A stretch of 21,878 nucleotides of DNA from JBBIII01 sp037446575 (GCA_037446575.1 JBBIII010000040.1:1-21878), one strand, 5' to 3'; counted from the stretch's first letter, positions 1 to 7,906 are shown. The notes: generated by a model not told the origin, from the letters alone. Made by a program: numbers and translations.

Positions 1-2385
1 AAAGATTCTCAACCTGATTCAATCTATAAACGCCTTTCGCGGCGTGATAATGAAGTTGGCGCTGATATGTTCGCTGTAGCTATTGACTCTTACCATGATC
101 ATAGAAATGGATTCTATTTTTCGGTATCTGCAGCTGGGACGCAAATGGACGGGATATTATACAACGATGATTGGAACAACGGAACATGGGATGGCGTATG
201 GGAATCGAAAACTCGAATTAATGAAGAGGGCTGGTGTGTCGAAATTAAAATTCCTTTTTCACAATTACGTTTTGATGAAAAAGAAAATCATATTTGGGGT
301 ATAAATTTTTTACGCGAAATTGGCAGAAAGAAAGAACAATCCTTTTTGGTTTATACACCTCGTAACGAAAGCGGATTTGTATCACGATTTCCAGATTTGA
401 TCGGCATTGAAAATATAAAACCGCCTGCTCGATTTGAAGCGCGGCCCTATATCACTGCAAAACAAGAATTAGTTCAACGTAGGCAAGGAGATCCGTTTAA
501 TTCTGGCTCCGAATTTTCTCCCGGTATCGGTAGTGATTTTAAACTTGGTATAGGAAGCAATCTAACGCTCGATGCAACTATTAATCCCGATTTTGGACAA
601 GTTGAAGTAGATCCCGCGGTTGTGAATCTAAGTGATGTTGAGACTTATTATTCCGAAAAGCGGCCATTCTTCATTGAGGGGATGAATATCTTTTCATTCG
701 GACAAGGCGGAGTAAATAATTATTGGTCATTTAATTGGTCGAATCCTAATTTATTTTACAGCAGAAGAGTTGGTCGAAATCCACAACGTAACCTGCCCAA
801 CAACAATTTTGCTGAAGTTCCAATGGGCACACGAATATTAGGAGCGGCAAAACTTACCGGCAAGGTTGTTGACGGATGGAATTTCGGATTTATCGAAGCA
901 CTTACCAATCGTGAGTACGCAAGAATAGATACTTCAGGCAAACACTGGGATTTTGAAGTAGAGCCGCTAACTTCATATACAATTGGTCGAGTGCAAAAAG
1001 ATTTCAACGATGGCAAACAAGGATTTGGCGCGCTTGTTACATTATCTCACAGGTTTTTCAAAGATGATGGAATGAGATCGGCCGTTAATTCAAATGCATT
1101 CATCGGCGGCGTTGATGGCTGGACTGCCTTAGATTCGGAAAAAGAATATATGGTTTCTATGTGGACAGCTTTTTCTAATATTCAAGGATCGAAAGAACGA
1201 ATATTAGACCTGCAAACCGGCTGGCCTCATTATTATGAAAGACCAGACGCTAAACATGTTTCAATTGATAGCAATGCGACAACTTTATCTGGTTATGCCG
1301 GCAGAATAAACTTTAATAAGCAAAAGGGAAGATGGATTCTAAATTCTGCTTTAGGGTTTGTCAGTCCGGGATTTGAACCAAGCGATCTCGGCTTTGTAAG
1401 TCGGACAGATATCATAAATTATCACATTGCAACCGGTTATAAATGGAACGAGCCGACAGATTACTATCGATACGTAAATATTTATGCCTCGTATTTCCAG
1501 ACGCTCGATTTCGGAGGAAACACTTTATGGCGTGGTATTTGGGGAAGAGTAAATTATCAATTTACGAATTATCATACAATCGGATTTTTTTATGATTATG
1601 GATTTGAAAGTATAAATAACAACCGCACTCGCGGCGGCCCGCTTACGCTTAATCTGCCAGCGCATGAATACGGCATGGAATACTATACGGACGGCAGAGC
1701 AGACTATATTGGCGAATTCTATATGTATGCTTTCAGAAGAAAAAATGAATACGTATATCGCTTCGAGACATATTTAACAATGAGACCCTTATCAAGTCTC
1801 TCTGTTACGATAGGTCCCGCATTTGCCACTTCTGTTAATCCCGCGCAGTGGGTAACTTCGTATGATGATAACAATGCGATTTCTACTTATGGGCGGAGAT
1901 ATATTTTTGCTGATTTGAATTACAAAGAATTTTCTACGAATCTTAGGGTTAATTGGACACTTAATCCAAATCTTAGTTTTCAATTATATATACAACCGTT
2001 ATTTGCTACAGGAAAATATTCTCGCTATAAAGAGTTGATGCAACCAAAGTCGTACAATTTTAATATTTTTGGAGAAAGCGGTTCATCAATTACCGATTCA
2101 ACTTTTGGAGGTACTCATTATTATTATCTTGATCCAGATGGTTTGGGTATTGCAAGAACAAAGCGAATCGAAGATCCGAATTTTAACCGCGTAGAACTGC
2201 GCGCAAATGCGGTGCTTCGCTGGGAATATTTACCCGGTTCAACCCTCTATCTCGTCTGGACACAAAGCAGATTCGATAAAGAAATTGACGGCGGATTCAA
2301 CATGAGAAAATCATTCAATCGTTTAATTGATACGAAATCTGATAATATTTTTATGTTGAAGCTAACTTATTGGTTAGGTGTTTAG
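1..2385 (+). CDS. DUF5916 domain protein with CBM9-like N-terminus, 5' truncated by the window edge
   Basis: The reading frame is open from base 1 (22 codons before the first ATG at 67), so the true start lies upstream and only the 3' part is seen (about 794 residues). The first ~110 residues resemble a carbohydrate-binding family 9-like beta-sandwich (R-N-G-F-Y-F-S-V followed by an A-G-T-Q-x-D-G segment, then W-E-S-K-T and EIKIPFSQLRF). The rest resembles DUF5916, with the typical stretch D-x-T-x-N-P-D-F-G-Q-V-E-V-D-P near nt 570-620, then EKRPFFIEG. Long runs of alternating aromatic/polar strands follow, and the protein ends in W-L-G-V, as expected of an outer-membrane beta-barrel-like fold. 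Members are secreted or outer-membrane proteins of Bacteroidota-type bacteria, often beside peptidases. Substrate and role are unknown. No downstream partner is on this strand, and the next gene converges on it. Family assignment is from recognition of these motifs, not from a search. Confidence 0.85.
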   Translation, partial: KDSQPDSIYKRLSRRDNEVGADMFAVAIDSYHDHRNGFYFSVSAAGTQMDGILYNDDWNNGTWDGVWESKTRINEEGWCVEIKIPFSQLRFDEKENHIWGINFLREIGRKKEQSFLVYTPRNESGFVSRFPDLIGIENIKPPARFEARPYITAKQELVQRRQGDPFNSGSEFSPGIGSDFKLGIGSNLTLDATINPDFGQVEVDPAVVNLSDVETYYSEKRPFFIEGMNIFSFGQGGVNNYWSFNWSNPNLFYSRRVGRNPQRNLPNNNFAEVPMGTRILGAAKLTGKVVDGWNFGFIEALTNREYARIDTSGKHWDFEVEPLTSYTIGRVQKDFNDGKQGFGALVTLSHRFFKDDGMRSAVNSNAFIGGVDGWTALDSEKEYMVSMWTAFSNIQGSKERILDLQTGWPHYYERPDAKHVSIDSNATTLSGYAGRINFNKQKGRWILNSALGFVSPGFEPSDLGFVSRTDIINYHIATGYKWNEPTDYYRYVNIYASYFQTLDFGGNTLWRGIWGRVNYQFTNYHTIGFFYDYGFESINNNRTRGGPLTLNLPAHEYGMEYYTDGRADYIGEFYMYAFRRKNEYVYRFETYLTMRPLSSLSVTIGPAFATSVNPAQWVTSYDDNNAISTYGRRYIFADLNYKEFSTNLRVNWTLNPNLSFQLYIQPLFATGKYSRYKELMQPKSYNFNIFGESGSSITDSTFGGTHYYYLDPDGLGIARTKRIEDPNFNRVELRANAVLRWEYLPGSTLYLVWTQSRFDKEIDGGFNMRKSFNRLIDTKSDNIFMLKLTYWLGV

Positions 2386-2433
2386 GCGTCTTTAATAATT
2401 CCATGCTCAGCTCTCTAGGTTGATTAAAAAGTT

Positions 2434-2617
2434 GTCATTCCCGCAAAAGCGGGAATCTTACATATTTAGATGTCAGACACTTCTCGTTGCTAATTCTGAG
2501 GCAAGTGTCAGACATCAAGCTCATCTGTCATTCCCTCATGTTTTAAGAGGGAATCTTACTCTCTTTCATTCCAAGATTCAAAAACATTTCCTCCAAAGGC
2601 GGACAAGTTGGAATGAC
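2434..2617. repeat. Cluster of GTCATTCC-type stem-loop intergenic repeats
   Basis: Three short inverted repeats of one style sit between the convergent DUF5916 and YkgJ genes. Unit 1 pairs attcccgc (2437-2444) with gcgggaat (2449-2456). Unit 2 pairs attccctc (2530-2537) with gagggaat (2547-2554). Unit 3 pairs tcattccaa (2566-2574) with ttggaatga (2608-2616). Units 1 and 2 both begin gtcattccc and end gggaatctta, so they are also imperfect direct repeats of each other. No T-tract follows unit 1, so a simple terminator is unlikely, although a hairpin 50 nt after a stop codon could protect or end the transcript. Best read as dispersed non-coding repeats. Confidence 0.75.
2469..2516. repeat. 14-bp inverted repeat (GTCAGACACTT type)
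   Basis: gatgtcagacactt (2469-2482) pairs with aagtgtcagacatc (2503-2516). Thirteen of 14 positions are complementary, with one A-A mismatch in the middle and a 20-nt loop. It lies between units 1 and 2 of the GTCATTCC repeats and has a different core sequence, so two repeat families are interleaved here. Confidence 0.7.
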
Positions 2618-2632
2618 AAGATCTCTTACTTT

Positions 2633-3019
2633 TTAGTCAACCACAAGGTTGCTCTTTAACTTCTGTTGTTCTATCAACTGCCGACCCTTATCCCATACTC
2701 TAATATCTATTTTATTCATTGCGTGTAATTTCCTCGCAGTTTCATAATCATATTTTAAAGCTATGCTGCGACAATCCGCAACTCGGCAAAGTAAAGGTGC
2801 GTGGTTATGTATGCTACATCCGTTCTCTTTTAAATAGATGCAATCTCCATTTGATTTATGTGCAAGCATAAGTGTTCCATGAATAAACGGATGAGGCTCT
2901 GTGAGATAATTAGACGGATCATCTTCATCTTCTAATCTTATCAAGTCGCCTTGGCAGCAAAGCGTGCATCCGTTGCAAGGAACCTCTTTGAACAATATTC
3001 TTTTCTTTCGTCTTTTCAT
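2633..3019 (-). CDS. YkgJ-type zinc/iron-chelating cysteine-cluster protein
   Basis: A 128-residue protein with eight cysteines. The N-terminal C-x2-C-x2-C-C cluster is at C15, C18, C21 and C22, followed by C60, C68, C78 and C83 (the last two within L-C-R-V-A-D-C-R). This is the pattern of the YkgJ/UPF0153 family, thought to bind zinc or an Fe-S cluster; its biochemical role is not established. There is no signal peptide and the basic start M-K-R-R-K-K-R suggests a cytosolic protein. It is the last gene of a minus-strand run, 85 bp after the metallopeptidase gene, and may be co-transcribed or have its own promoter. Its neighbours include other thiol- and iron-related proteins. The stop codon lies directly next to the repeat cluster. 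Confidence 0.85.
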   Translation of the reverse strand: MKRRKKRILFKEVPCNGCTLCCQGDLIRLEDEDDPSNYLTEPHPFIHGTLMLAHKSNGDCIYLKENGCSIHNHAPLLCRVADCRSIALKYDYETARKLHAMNKIDIRVWDKGRQLIEQQKLKSNLVVD

Positions 3020-3104
3020 GAAATGTCATTCAAATACAACTTTCATAATAACGGTCATACATAAAAAAAGTCTTTGCGAAGCGGTTACTTCAGAACACTC
3101 TGCT

Positions 3105-5198
3105 TCAATGCTTATAATTCTTCACCGCTTTTTTAGTTGATTCTAAAAGCGCTTCAGCTCCTACAAACTTGCCAGTTGCATTCTTCATCCATAAATCGGG
3201 TGCAATACAACCAGCAGTAACTATACGCTCAATTTCAGGACCTATCTTGTCTTTTCCTTTTAGATATTCTTCAATCTGATGAGAAATCAAATGTCCGATT
3301 GCATAATCCGGAATATAAAGAAACGAATGAATTATATGAGAATAAATTGCAAGCAACAGCACATCTTTCTTTTTGAACACAGGCGCATAATATTTATTCC
3401 ATACATCTTTCGCTATTTGTAAAATTGCATTTTTTACTTCAATCGGCGTTGCTTTCGGATTTTCATACATCCAACGCCAGATTCCCATATCAACTAACGA
3501 TACTCCGGCAATTTCATAAGTCTGCCAGAAAGCGCCAAGTATATCCAACGTCTCTTTCTTTTCATCGGAAGATTCTAAACCAAGAATTTCCATATCTCTT
3601 TTTTGAAACACATAAGCAATCGCTTCTGTAAACGCAGTGTTAGGAACGCCATTTAAAAAGTAATAATCAATGTCGTTCAAAGATAATGTTTGTTCAACAT
3701 TATGACCCAATTCGTGAACCGCAATATTAAATCCTTTGTAATCCATTCCATCTTTTCCGACACGTGTTCTTAAATGCGCTTTAGCGGATTTCATAGCGGC
3801 GCCAGCGGCATGGCCTGAACCGCGTGCCGGATCAACTACTATAAGGTTTGATATATTTTCAGCGCGCTCTTTTGAAAACCCGAGCTTCATTAACATATTC
3901 GGCATATCGGCGTTAAAAGCGTCTGCTGTCGGATATTTTTTCTTTACGATTTCATCAAGTTGCGCCGGTGTGTATTTTCCGCGAGCACGAAAACCATTAT
4001 ACCAAATATCAAATGGTTCTAATTTTCTTCCAAGGCGCTGTTCAATTATATTTGCAACTTTTTGTGCAAGCGGTGAACTTAGAATTGATTCGAGCATAGC
4101 TTTTACTCGTTCTTCCGGAATTTCCCTGTCTTCATTAAATCGGCGGGCAATTAATGTCGGCGCAGTTGGCGAATAAGGATCAACTTTAGTTGACGCAAAA
4201 AAAGTTCTGTACAACATTGAATAACGTGTATCTGGTTCAGGCGAATTTGTTATTTTCAAACTTGATTTTTCGGGCGCTTCAACATCTTTGACCGCCGCTG
4301 GCTTGACTTCATTTGTGAATGGATTCCAATCTACATTCGGATTATTAATGACAACCTCGGGAATTGTTTGTGTTACAATTCTTTCCATAACCTGCTGAAT
4401 CATCCGCTGTTTAGCAATTCCCTTTTCCTTGTCGTTATAATTTGCTTTTAATTCGTCTCTCAGATTCCAATGCGATAACAGGCGCATTTTAGGCGGGAAA
4501 AGTCGGTTCCCTTTATTATCAATCAAATGATGCATATAAATATTATACTCTGCAATATATTGATCAGAAATTGCCGATGCTTCCGAAAGTTCTTTATATA
4601 CTTCCGCAGGTACTCGTTTTGAAAATTTTTGCGCAAGCCGAACTTCTGCCCATTGACGGCGAGTCCAATGAACTCCTTTTGTTAATCTTTCTTCAAGCGT
4701 AGTTAAAGGAAAGTTGAGCAAAACAATAAATGCAAGTTTATTTTTAAAGAAATCGTCTGTAATATGCGCGCCGGGCGAGTAAGCGGCAAAAATTTCGTCG
4801 AAAGGATATATTTTTCCAATATCCAAATCGGCTTGTTCACGGAATGCAAGTCCTATTTCATTCAAATGTCCGTAAAGCTTCTCCAATAAATATTCATATC
4901 TCTTAAACATTTCATCTAATGTCTGTTGATCGCCTGCAAAATTTCTTTTAATGAACTCCTCAAATACTTCCGCATCGCCGTCTTCAGCGCGCCAGTAATC
5001 TGAAACCTGATTAATTCCCTTTTGTATCCGAGCTTTTTGAGACTCGCCGTATTTTGCTATAAGTTCTTTCTCAACTTTTGCTTGCGCTTCTTTCAACCAG
5101 GCAAGCGAAGTAGTTTGTGCATTCATATATGTTCCCATTCCTATTAAAAAAATTATTACAAGTAGAAAAATATTAAAAGAATTTCTATGCGTTGACAT
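3105..5198 (-). CDS. Secreted HExGH zinc metallopeptidase (gluzincin-like, M3-like spacing)
   Basis: A 697-residue protein. Residues 1-28 look like a Sec signal peptide (hydrophobic FLLVIIFLIGMGTYM, likely cleaved after N-A-Q or before it), so it acts in the periplasm or outside. The motif HELGH at 495-499 supplies two histidine ligands and the catalytic glutamate. E525 in the segment N-T-A-F-T-E-A-I-A is the best candidate third zinc ligand, 30 residues after the first histidine. That spacing is close to M3 oligopeptidases (29 in thimet oligopeptidase). The long helical N-terminal part also fits an oligopeptidase-like fold. However, the local sequence around E525 is not the usual M3 signature, so a distinct family in clan MA is likely. 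It is 35 bp downstream of the AhpD-like gene in the same run. Substrate unknown. Confidence 0.7.
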   Translation of the reverse strand: MSTHRNSFNIFLLVIIFLIGMGTYMNAQTTSLAWLKEAQAKVEKELIAKYGESQKARIQKGINQVSDYWRAEDGDAEVFEEFIKRNFAGDQQTLDEMFKRYEYLLEKLYGHLNEIGLAFREQADLDIGKIYPFDEIFAAYSPGAHITDDFFKNKLAFIVLLNFPLTTLEERLTKGVHWTRRQWAEVRLAQKFSKRVPAEVYKELSEASAISDQYIAEYNIYMHHLIDNKGNRLFPPKMRLLSHWNLRDELKANYNDKEKGIAKQRMIQQVMERIVTQTIPEVVINNPNVDWNPFTNEVKPAAVKDVEAPEKSSLKITNSPEPDTRYSMLYRTFFASTKVDPYSPTAPTLIARRFNEDREIPEERVKAMLESILSSPLAQKVANIIEQRLGRKLEPFDIWYNGFRARGKYTPAQLDEIVKKKYPTADAFNADMPNMLMKLGFSKERAENISNLIVVDPARGSGHAAGAAMKSAKAHLRTRVGKDGMDYKGFNIAVHELGHNVEQTLSLNDIDYYFLNGVPNTAFTEAIAYVFQKRDMEILGLESSDEKKETLDILGAFWQTYEIAGVSLVDMGIWRWMYENPKATPIEVKNAILQIAKDVWNKYYAPVFKKKDVLLLAIYSHIIHSFLYIPDYAIGHLISHQIEEYLKGKDKIGPEIERIVTAGCIAPDLWMKNATGKFVGAEALLESTKKAVKNYKH

Positions 5199-5233
5199 GA
5201 GGTTCTCCTATTTTGTTTAGAAATACTTTATGG

Positions 5234-5593
5234 TTATACTTCGTATGTTTTTCTTTCAGCTCGCAACGTATCAACTGTTTCCACTGCGTGCCGTAAGTGC
5301 GGAATAACAATACTGCCGCCAACTATAAGCGCTACATTTAAAGCGTCGTACAATTCCTCATCTTTCCAGCCTGCATCTACGCACTGAATTAAATGATAAT
5401 CTATACAATCATTACAACGAAGCACGCAGGATGCCACTAAGCCAAGAAGTTCTTTTGTCTTAGCGTCTAACGCGCCCTCTCTATATGCGGCTGAGTCTAA
5501 ATTAAAGAACCGTTTTATTCCGATGTGATCAATCTGGTTGATGCGTTCATTCATTACAGTGCGGTAATTTCTAAATTCATCAAGCTTCGACAT
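5234..5593 (-). CDS. AhpD-like carboxymuconolactone decarboxylase family protein
   Basis: A 119-residue protein of the carboxymuconolactone decarboxylase (CMD) superfamily. It keeps the full AhpD catalytic arrangement E-x11-C-x2-C-x3-H: E48, C60, C63 and H67 in CNDCIDYH. In mycobacterial AhpD the equivalents are E118, C130, C133 and H137, with identical spacing. This supports a thiol-disulfide/peroxidase-partner role rather than decarboxylation. A further cysteine is at 56 and another at 71. The gene starts 29 bp after a hemerythrin gene and ends 35 bp before the peptidase gene, so it is probably in the same operon. No AhpC-type peroxiredoxin is present in the window, so its partner is unknown. 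Confidence 0.85.
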   Translation of the reverse strand: MSKLDEFRNYRTVMNERINQIDHIGIKRFFNLDSAAYREGALDAKTKELLGLVASCVLRCNDCIDYHLIQCVDAGWKDEELYDALNVALIVGGSIVIPHLRHAVETVDTLRAERKTYEV

Positions 5594-5622
5594 AATTATT
5601 CCTCATTATTGTAAATAAAATT

Positions 5623-6033
5623 TCAGAAACCTTTTGCCGCAAAATATGGAATATAATAGCGATCTGTGCCAAGAACATGTGAAGCAAACCACTCTTTTAG
5701 AAAATCTAACAACTCGCTCCGATCAGATTGACTACCTTGTTCAACTTTTAACGAAAGCGACATTACTTTCATAATAAAATCAACATGCTCAAGGATATGC
5801 TTTTGTTGATCTGGATATTCGACTTGAGTCATATAATTTTCTTCTGCGGCGAAGTGTGTATATGCATAATGAATAAGCAACGCTATAATATCTGAGCATT
5901 GCTTAGAGTCTGCCTTTTTATTGTTAGCTTCAATTAGTCTGTTTATTATATTTAGCAATCCTTTGTGTTGATTGTCTAAATCACCCACTCCCACAGTGTA
6001 ACTGTCATCCCAAGTTATTGCATTCATTTTCAA
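5623..6033 (-). CDS. Bacteriohemerythrin (copy 1)
   Basis: A 136-residue single-domain hemerythrin, the usual length for bacteriohemerythrins. All seven expected di-iron ligands are in place: H23 (DNQH), H60 and E64 (HFAAEE), H79, H83, H119 and D124. The family binds O2 reversibly at a di-iron centre and is used for oxygen delivery, sensing or scavenging, usually in the cytosol of microaerophilic or anaerobic bacteria. It lies 9 bp downstream of a second, clearly paralogous hemerythrin gene (shared features: W-x-D-x-Y, DNQH, FLKEW, C-terminal KGF), so the pair arose by tandem duplication. The immediate neighbours are a PAS protein upstream of the pair and an AhpD-like protein downstream. Confidence 0.93.
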   Translation of the reverse strand: MKMNAITWDDSYTVGVGDLDNQHKGLLNIINRLIEANNKKADSKQCSDIIALLIHYAYTHFAAEENYMTQVEYPDQQKHILEHVDFIMKVMSLSLKVEQGSQSDRSELLDFLKEWFASHVLGTDRYYIPYFAAKGF

Positions 6034-6042
6034 TTCCCCTCT

Positions 6043-6450
6043 TTATTTGAATCCTTTTTTCTGTAATGATTCAATATAGTCTCTATCCATTCTAAGAATA
6101 TGTTCGATGTACCACTCTTTTAAAAAATTAAGTATTGTACTATGTATTTCTTGCGTTGGTTCACTTAAGTCGTTAGTAAATTTTTCTAATTTTATTAGAA
6201 AATTATCGTGTGATTTTTTGTGCGCGATAAAATTTGAATATTCTGCATCAAGCATGTATCGTTCTTCGGTTGCAAAATGAATTCGGGCAAATTTTGCAAA
6301 AAGATTATATGTTGCGATAAAATATTTATCATTCTCATAAACGCTTTTTGTATCGTGGAGCTTGCTAATCAAATCAAACAAACCTCTATGCTGATTATCA
6401 ATTTCTTTTATACCACAATTATAAGTATCATTCCAATCTATAAATTCCAT
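6043..6450 (-). CDS. Bacteriohemerythrin (copy 2)
   Basis: A 135-residue hemerythrin with the complete ligand set H21 (DNQH), H58 and E62 (HFATEE), H77, H81, H117 and D122. It is the first of the two tandem copies in transcription order, 14 bp after the PAS gene. Compared with the other copy, the stretch between the first and second helices and the loop before the last helix differ most, while the metal-binding core is conserved. This suggests functional divergence rather than a recent duplication. Function: O2 binding in the cytosol (known for the family); whether it delivers, stores or senses oxygen here cannot be told from sequence. Confidence 0.93.
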   Translation of the reverse strand: MEFIDWNDTYNCGIKEIDNQHRGLFDLISKLHDTKSVYENDKYFIATYNLFAKFARIHFATEERYMLDAEYSNFIAHKKSHDNFLIKLEKFTNDLSEPTQEIHSTILNFLKEWYIEHILRMDRDYIESLQKKGFK

Positions 6451-6464
6451 TTAAACTTCCTTTT

Positions 6465-6812
6465 TCATTTTCTTACAAAATTAGGCAATTCGTTAGGAAG
6501 AGGAAAACTTATTTCTACTAATCCGGCAAATTTGTCATCCTCATACCAGGGTGATTGATATATGATTTTCTTTATTCCGTTCTTTTCAATTGTATAAACG
6601 TTCGTCTGCTTATGCGATAGTAACTCTTTTAATTTTGAACGAGCCGGCTCTGGGTGGCAATCTAAAAGATTTAAGCCGATAAGTTTCTCGCCGCCCTCTT
6701 CTTTAAAAGTCTCGACTGAGCGCTCGTTCATTTCTATTATAATCCCATCGCTATCGCATACAGTTATTGCCGCCGGAAAAGATTTTACCCATTTGTGTAA
6801 ATCACTTACCAT
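6465..6812 (-). CDS. Stand-alone PAS domain protein
   Basis: A 115-residue protein that is almost entirely one PAS domain. It has the typical opening (F-P-A-A-I-T-V-C-D-S-D-G-x-I-x-x-M-N), a helix with G-x-N-L-L-D-C-H-P-E (D51-C52-H53-P54), and the closing strands around Y-Q-S-P-W and F-A-G-L-V-E-I. The D-C-H-P type motif occurs in PAS domains associated with DUF438/hemerythrin-type proteins (from memory). There is no kinase, cyclase, DNA-binding or membrane segment, so any signal must pass through protein contact. The start overlaps the end of the DinB-like gene by 7 bp and the stop is 14 bp before a hemerythrin gene, indicating a single transcript. Cofactor unknown; H53 or C52 could be a heme or metal ligand, which is only a guess. 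Confidence 0.8.
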   Translation of the reverse strand: MVSDLHKWVKSFPAAITVCDSDGIIIEMNERSVETFKEEGGEKLIGLNLLDCHPEPARSKLKELLSHKQTNVYTIEKNGIKKIIYQSPWYEDDKFAGLVEISFPLPNELPNFVRK

Positions 6813-7276
6813 TTCATCTTCTCGCGAAATTCAATAATTTGGTTCATGTGTGATTCGCCATGACTTGCATAAGTTCTTAAAACGTCTTGCAAACTGACTT
6901 TACCTTTTTCAAGGTGTATTCCTTCTCTTGTCCAACTCGCTTCTGGAAGAGAACGTAGGAATTGAACCCAGCGATCATGCAAACCTTTCAATAGTAATAA
7001 TGTAGGTTCAAGCTTGCTTGACTTCGCATCGGCAAAATTTGACCAAAGATCTTGATTGTATGGTTTCAAAATCGGCTTATCTTCAGTTGCAATAAGTTTC
7101 ATTCGAGTATAAGCATTGATATTAGCATCTGCAATATGATGTGCAATTTGCCTAATCGTCCATTTGTTCGCGCCAGCAGGCATATCTAATTGTTCATCTG
7201 ATAATCCATTAATTGCGAGAGTGAGTGAATATGGCAAATTCTCGATTTTCTGAATTAAGCTTTCTATTTCCGTCAT
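6806..7276 (-). CDS. DinB-superfamily metal-dependent protein, YfiT/BstA-like
   Basis: A 156-residue four-helix DinB-fold protein. The pattern K-W-T-I-R-Q-I-A-H-H-I-A-D-A-N (35-51), followed by Y-T-R-M-K-L and K-P-Y-N-Q-D-L-W, and R-W-V-Q-F-L (103-107 region), is that of the YfiT/BstA branch. The likely metal ligands are H46/H47, H139 and H143. The best known member, BstA of Bacillus/Staphylococcus, is a bacillithiol S-transferase. Bacillithiol synthesis is also found in Bacteroidota/Chlorobi-type bacteria, so a thiol-conjugation role is plausible but inferred. A purine-rich AAGGA ribosome-binding site (complement of 7285-7289) precedes the ATG. It lies 12 bp downstream of the transglutaminase-like gene and overlaps the PAS gene by 7 bp. 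Confidence 0.82.
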   Translation of the reverse strand: MTEIESLIQKIENLPYSLTLAINGLSDEQLDMPAGANKWTIRQIAHHIADANINAYTRMKLIATEDKPILKPYNQDLWSNFADAKSSKLEPTLLLLKGLHDRWVQFLRSLPEASWTREGIHLEKGKVSLQDVLRTYASHGESHMNQIIEFREKMKW

Positions 7277-7288
7277 AAGTTCGATCCT

Positions 7289-7906
7289 TCATATTTTAGG
7301 TTTAAATAAACCTGATTTTTTTGCGCCAAGTAGTCCCGCTTTATATGAACGCAAATCTACTTTTGTAAGTTTCCTCTTCATAGCCGGCGTAAGTATTTTG
7401 TATTTTCTTAATTCATCAAGCGCATCTGCTATTGATTCCATAGCAAAGTCGTTTAAAATCCAATTTTGTTTGTTGAACTTGTTGAGATTTAGTGGCGTCG
7501 TATAACCGATTAAAGTTCGTTCTCTTTTTACGTTGAAATAAGATTCAAAGTAAGACATAATTAGTTCACGCAAGTTCCTGTAAACTGGCTCACGATATCT
7601 AAGTCCGACGAAATTTGATTTTGCAACTGCGCCAAAATGGTTGTTTTGCTTGAAAATTGCAATTATGTGGTCATCATCATTTTCATTTGGAAGTAATTCA
7701 ACAAGCAATGGCGGAAAGCCAATCATCCGCAGAGCCGCCGCAGCGAAAACCGCTCCGTCAAAACAGTGCGCTTTGTTATCCTGCAATACACTTTGCGGAC
7801 AACGGTACCGGGTTTCATCGCTGTACGGAATTGCATCGAGAAATTCTTGAATTTTATACGGCGAGATAAGTTTGGGAAGATATAATCTATTTACGCTGTT
7901 TCTCAT
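7289..7906 (-). CDS. Conserved hypothetical protein with transglutaminase-like Cys core
   Basis: A 205-residue soluble protein without signal peptide. Residues 44-70 (N-K-A-H-C-F-D-G-A-V-F-A-A-A-A-L-R) place C48 at the start of a helix. An L-L-V-E-L strand and then D-D-D-H-I-I-A-I-F with H80 follow. This Cys...His layout is that of small transglutaminase-like/papain-fold proteins, in which a cysteine caps a helix and a histidine sits in the next strand. A third catalytic residue is not obvious. The C-terminal third (A-L-D-E-L-R-K-Y then a lysine-rich tail) is probably helical. The family has no function I can name. It is the first gene of the PAS-hemerythrin run, 12 bp upstream of the DinB-like gene. 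Confidence 0.6.
   Translation of the reverse strand: MRNSVNRLYLPKLISPYKIQEFLDAIPYSDETRYRCPQSVLQDNKAHCFDGAVFAAAALRMIGFPPLLVELLPNENDDDHIIAIFKQNNHFGAVAKSNFVGLRYREPVYRNLRELIMSYFESYFNVKRERTLIGYTTPLNLNKFNKQNWILNDFAMESIADALDELRKYKILTPAMKRKLTKVDLRSYKAGLLGAKKSGLFKPKI

Noticed and set aside
2437..2456. Hairpin after the DUF5916 gene as a rho-independent terminator
   Set aside because: The stem is perfect but no T-tract follows, and the same element recurs nearby as a repeat.
2420..2659. Open frame of 79 codons through the repeat cluster
   Set aside because: It consists of translated hairpin repeats and overlaps the end of the convergent YkgJ gene; the composition is not protein-like.
3060..3104. Possible terminator between the peptidase and YkgJ genes (T-run on the minus strand after a short gaag/cttc stem)
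   Set aside because: The stem is only 4-5 bp and is separated from the T-run by about 8 nt, too weak to call.
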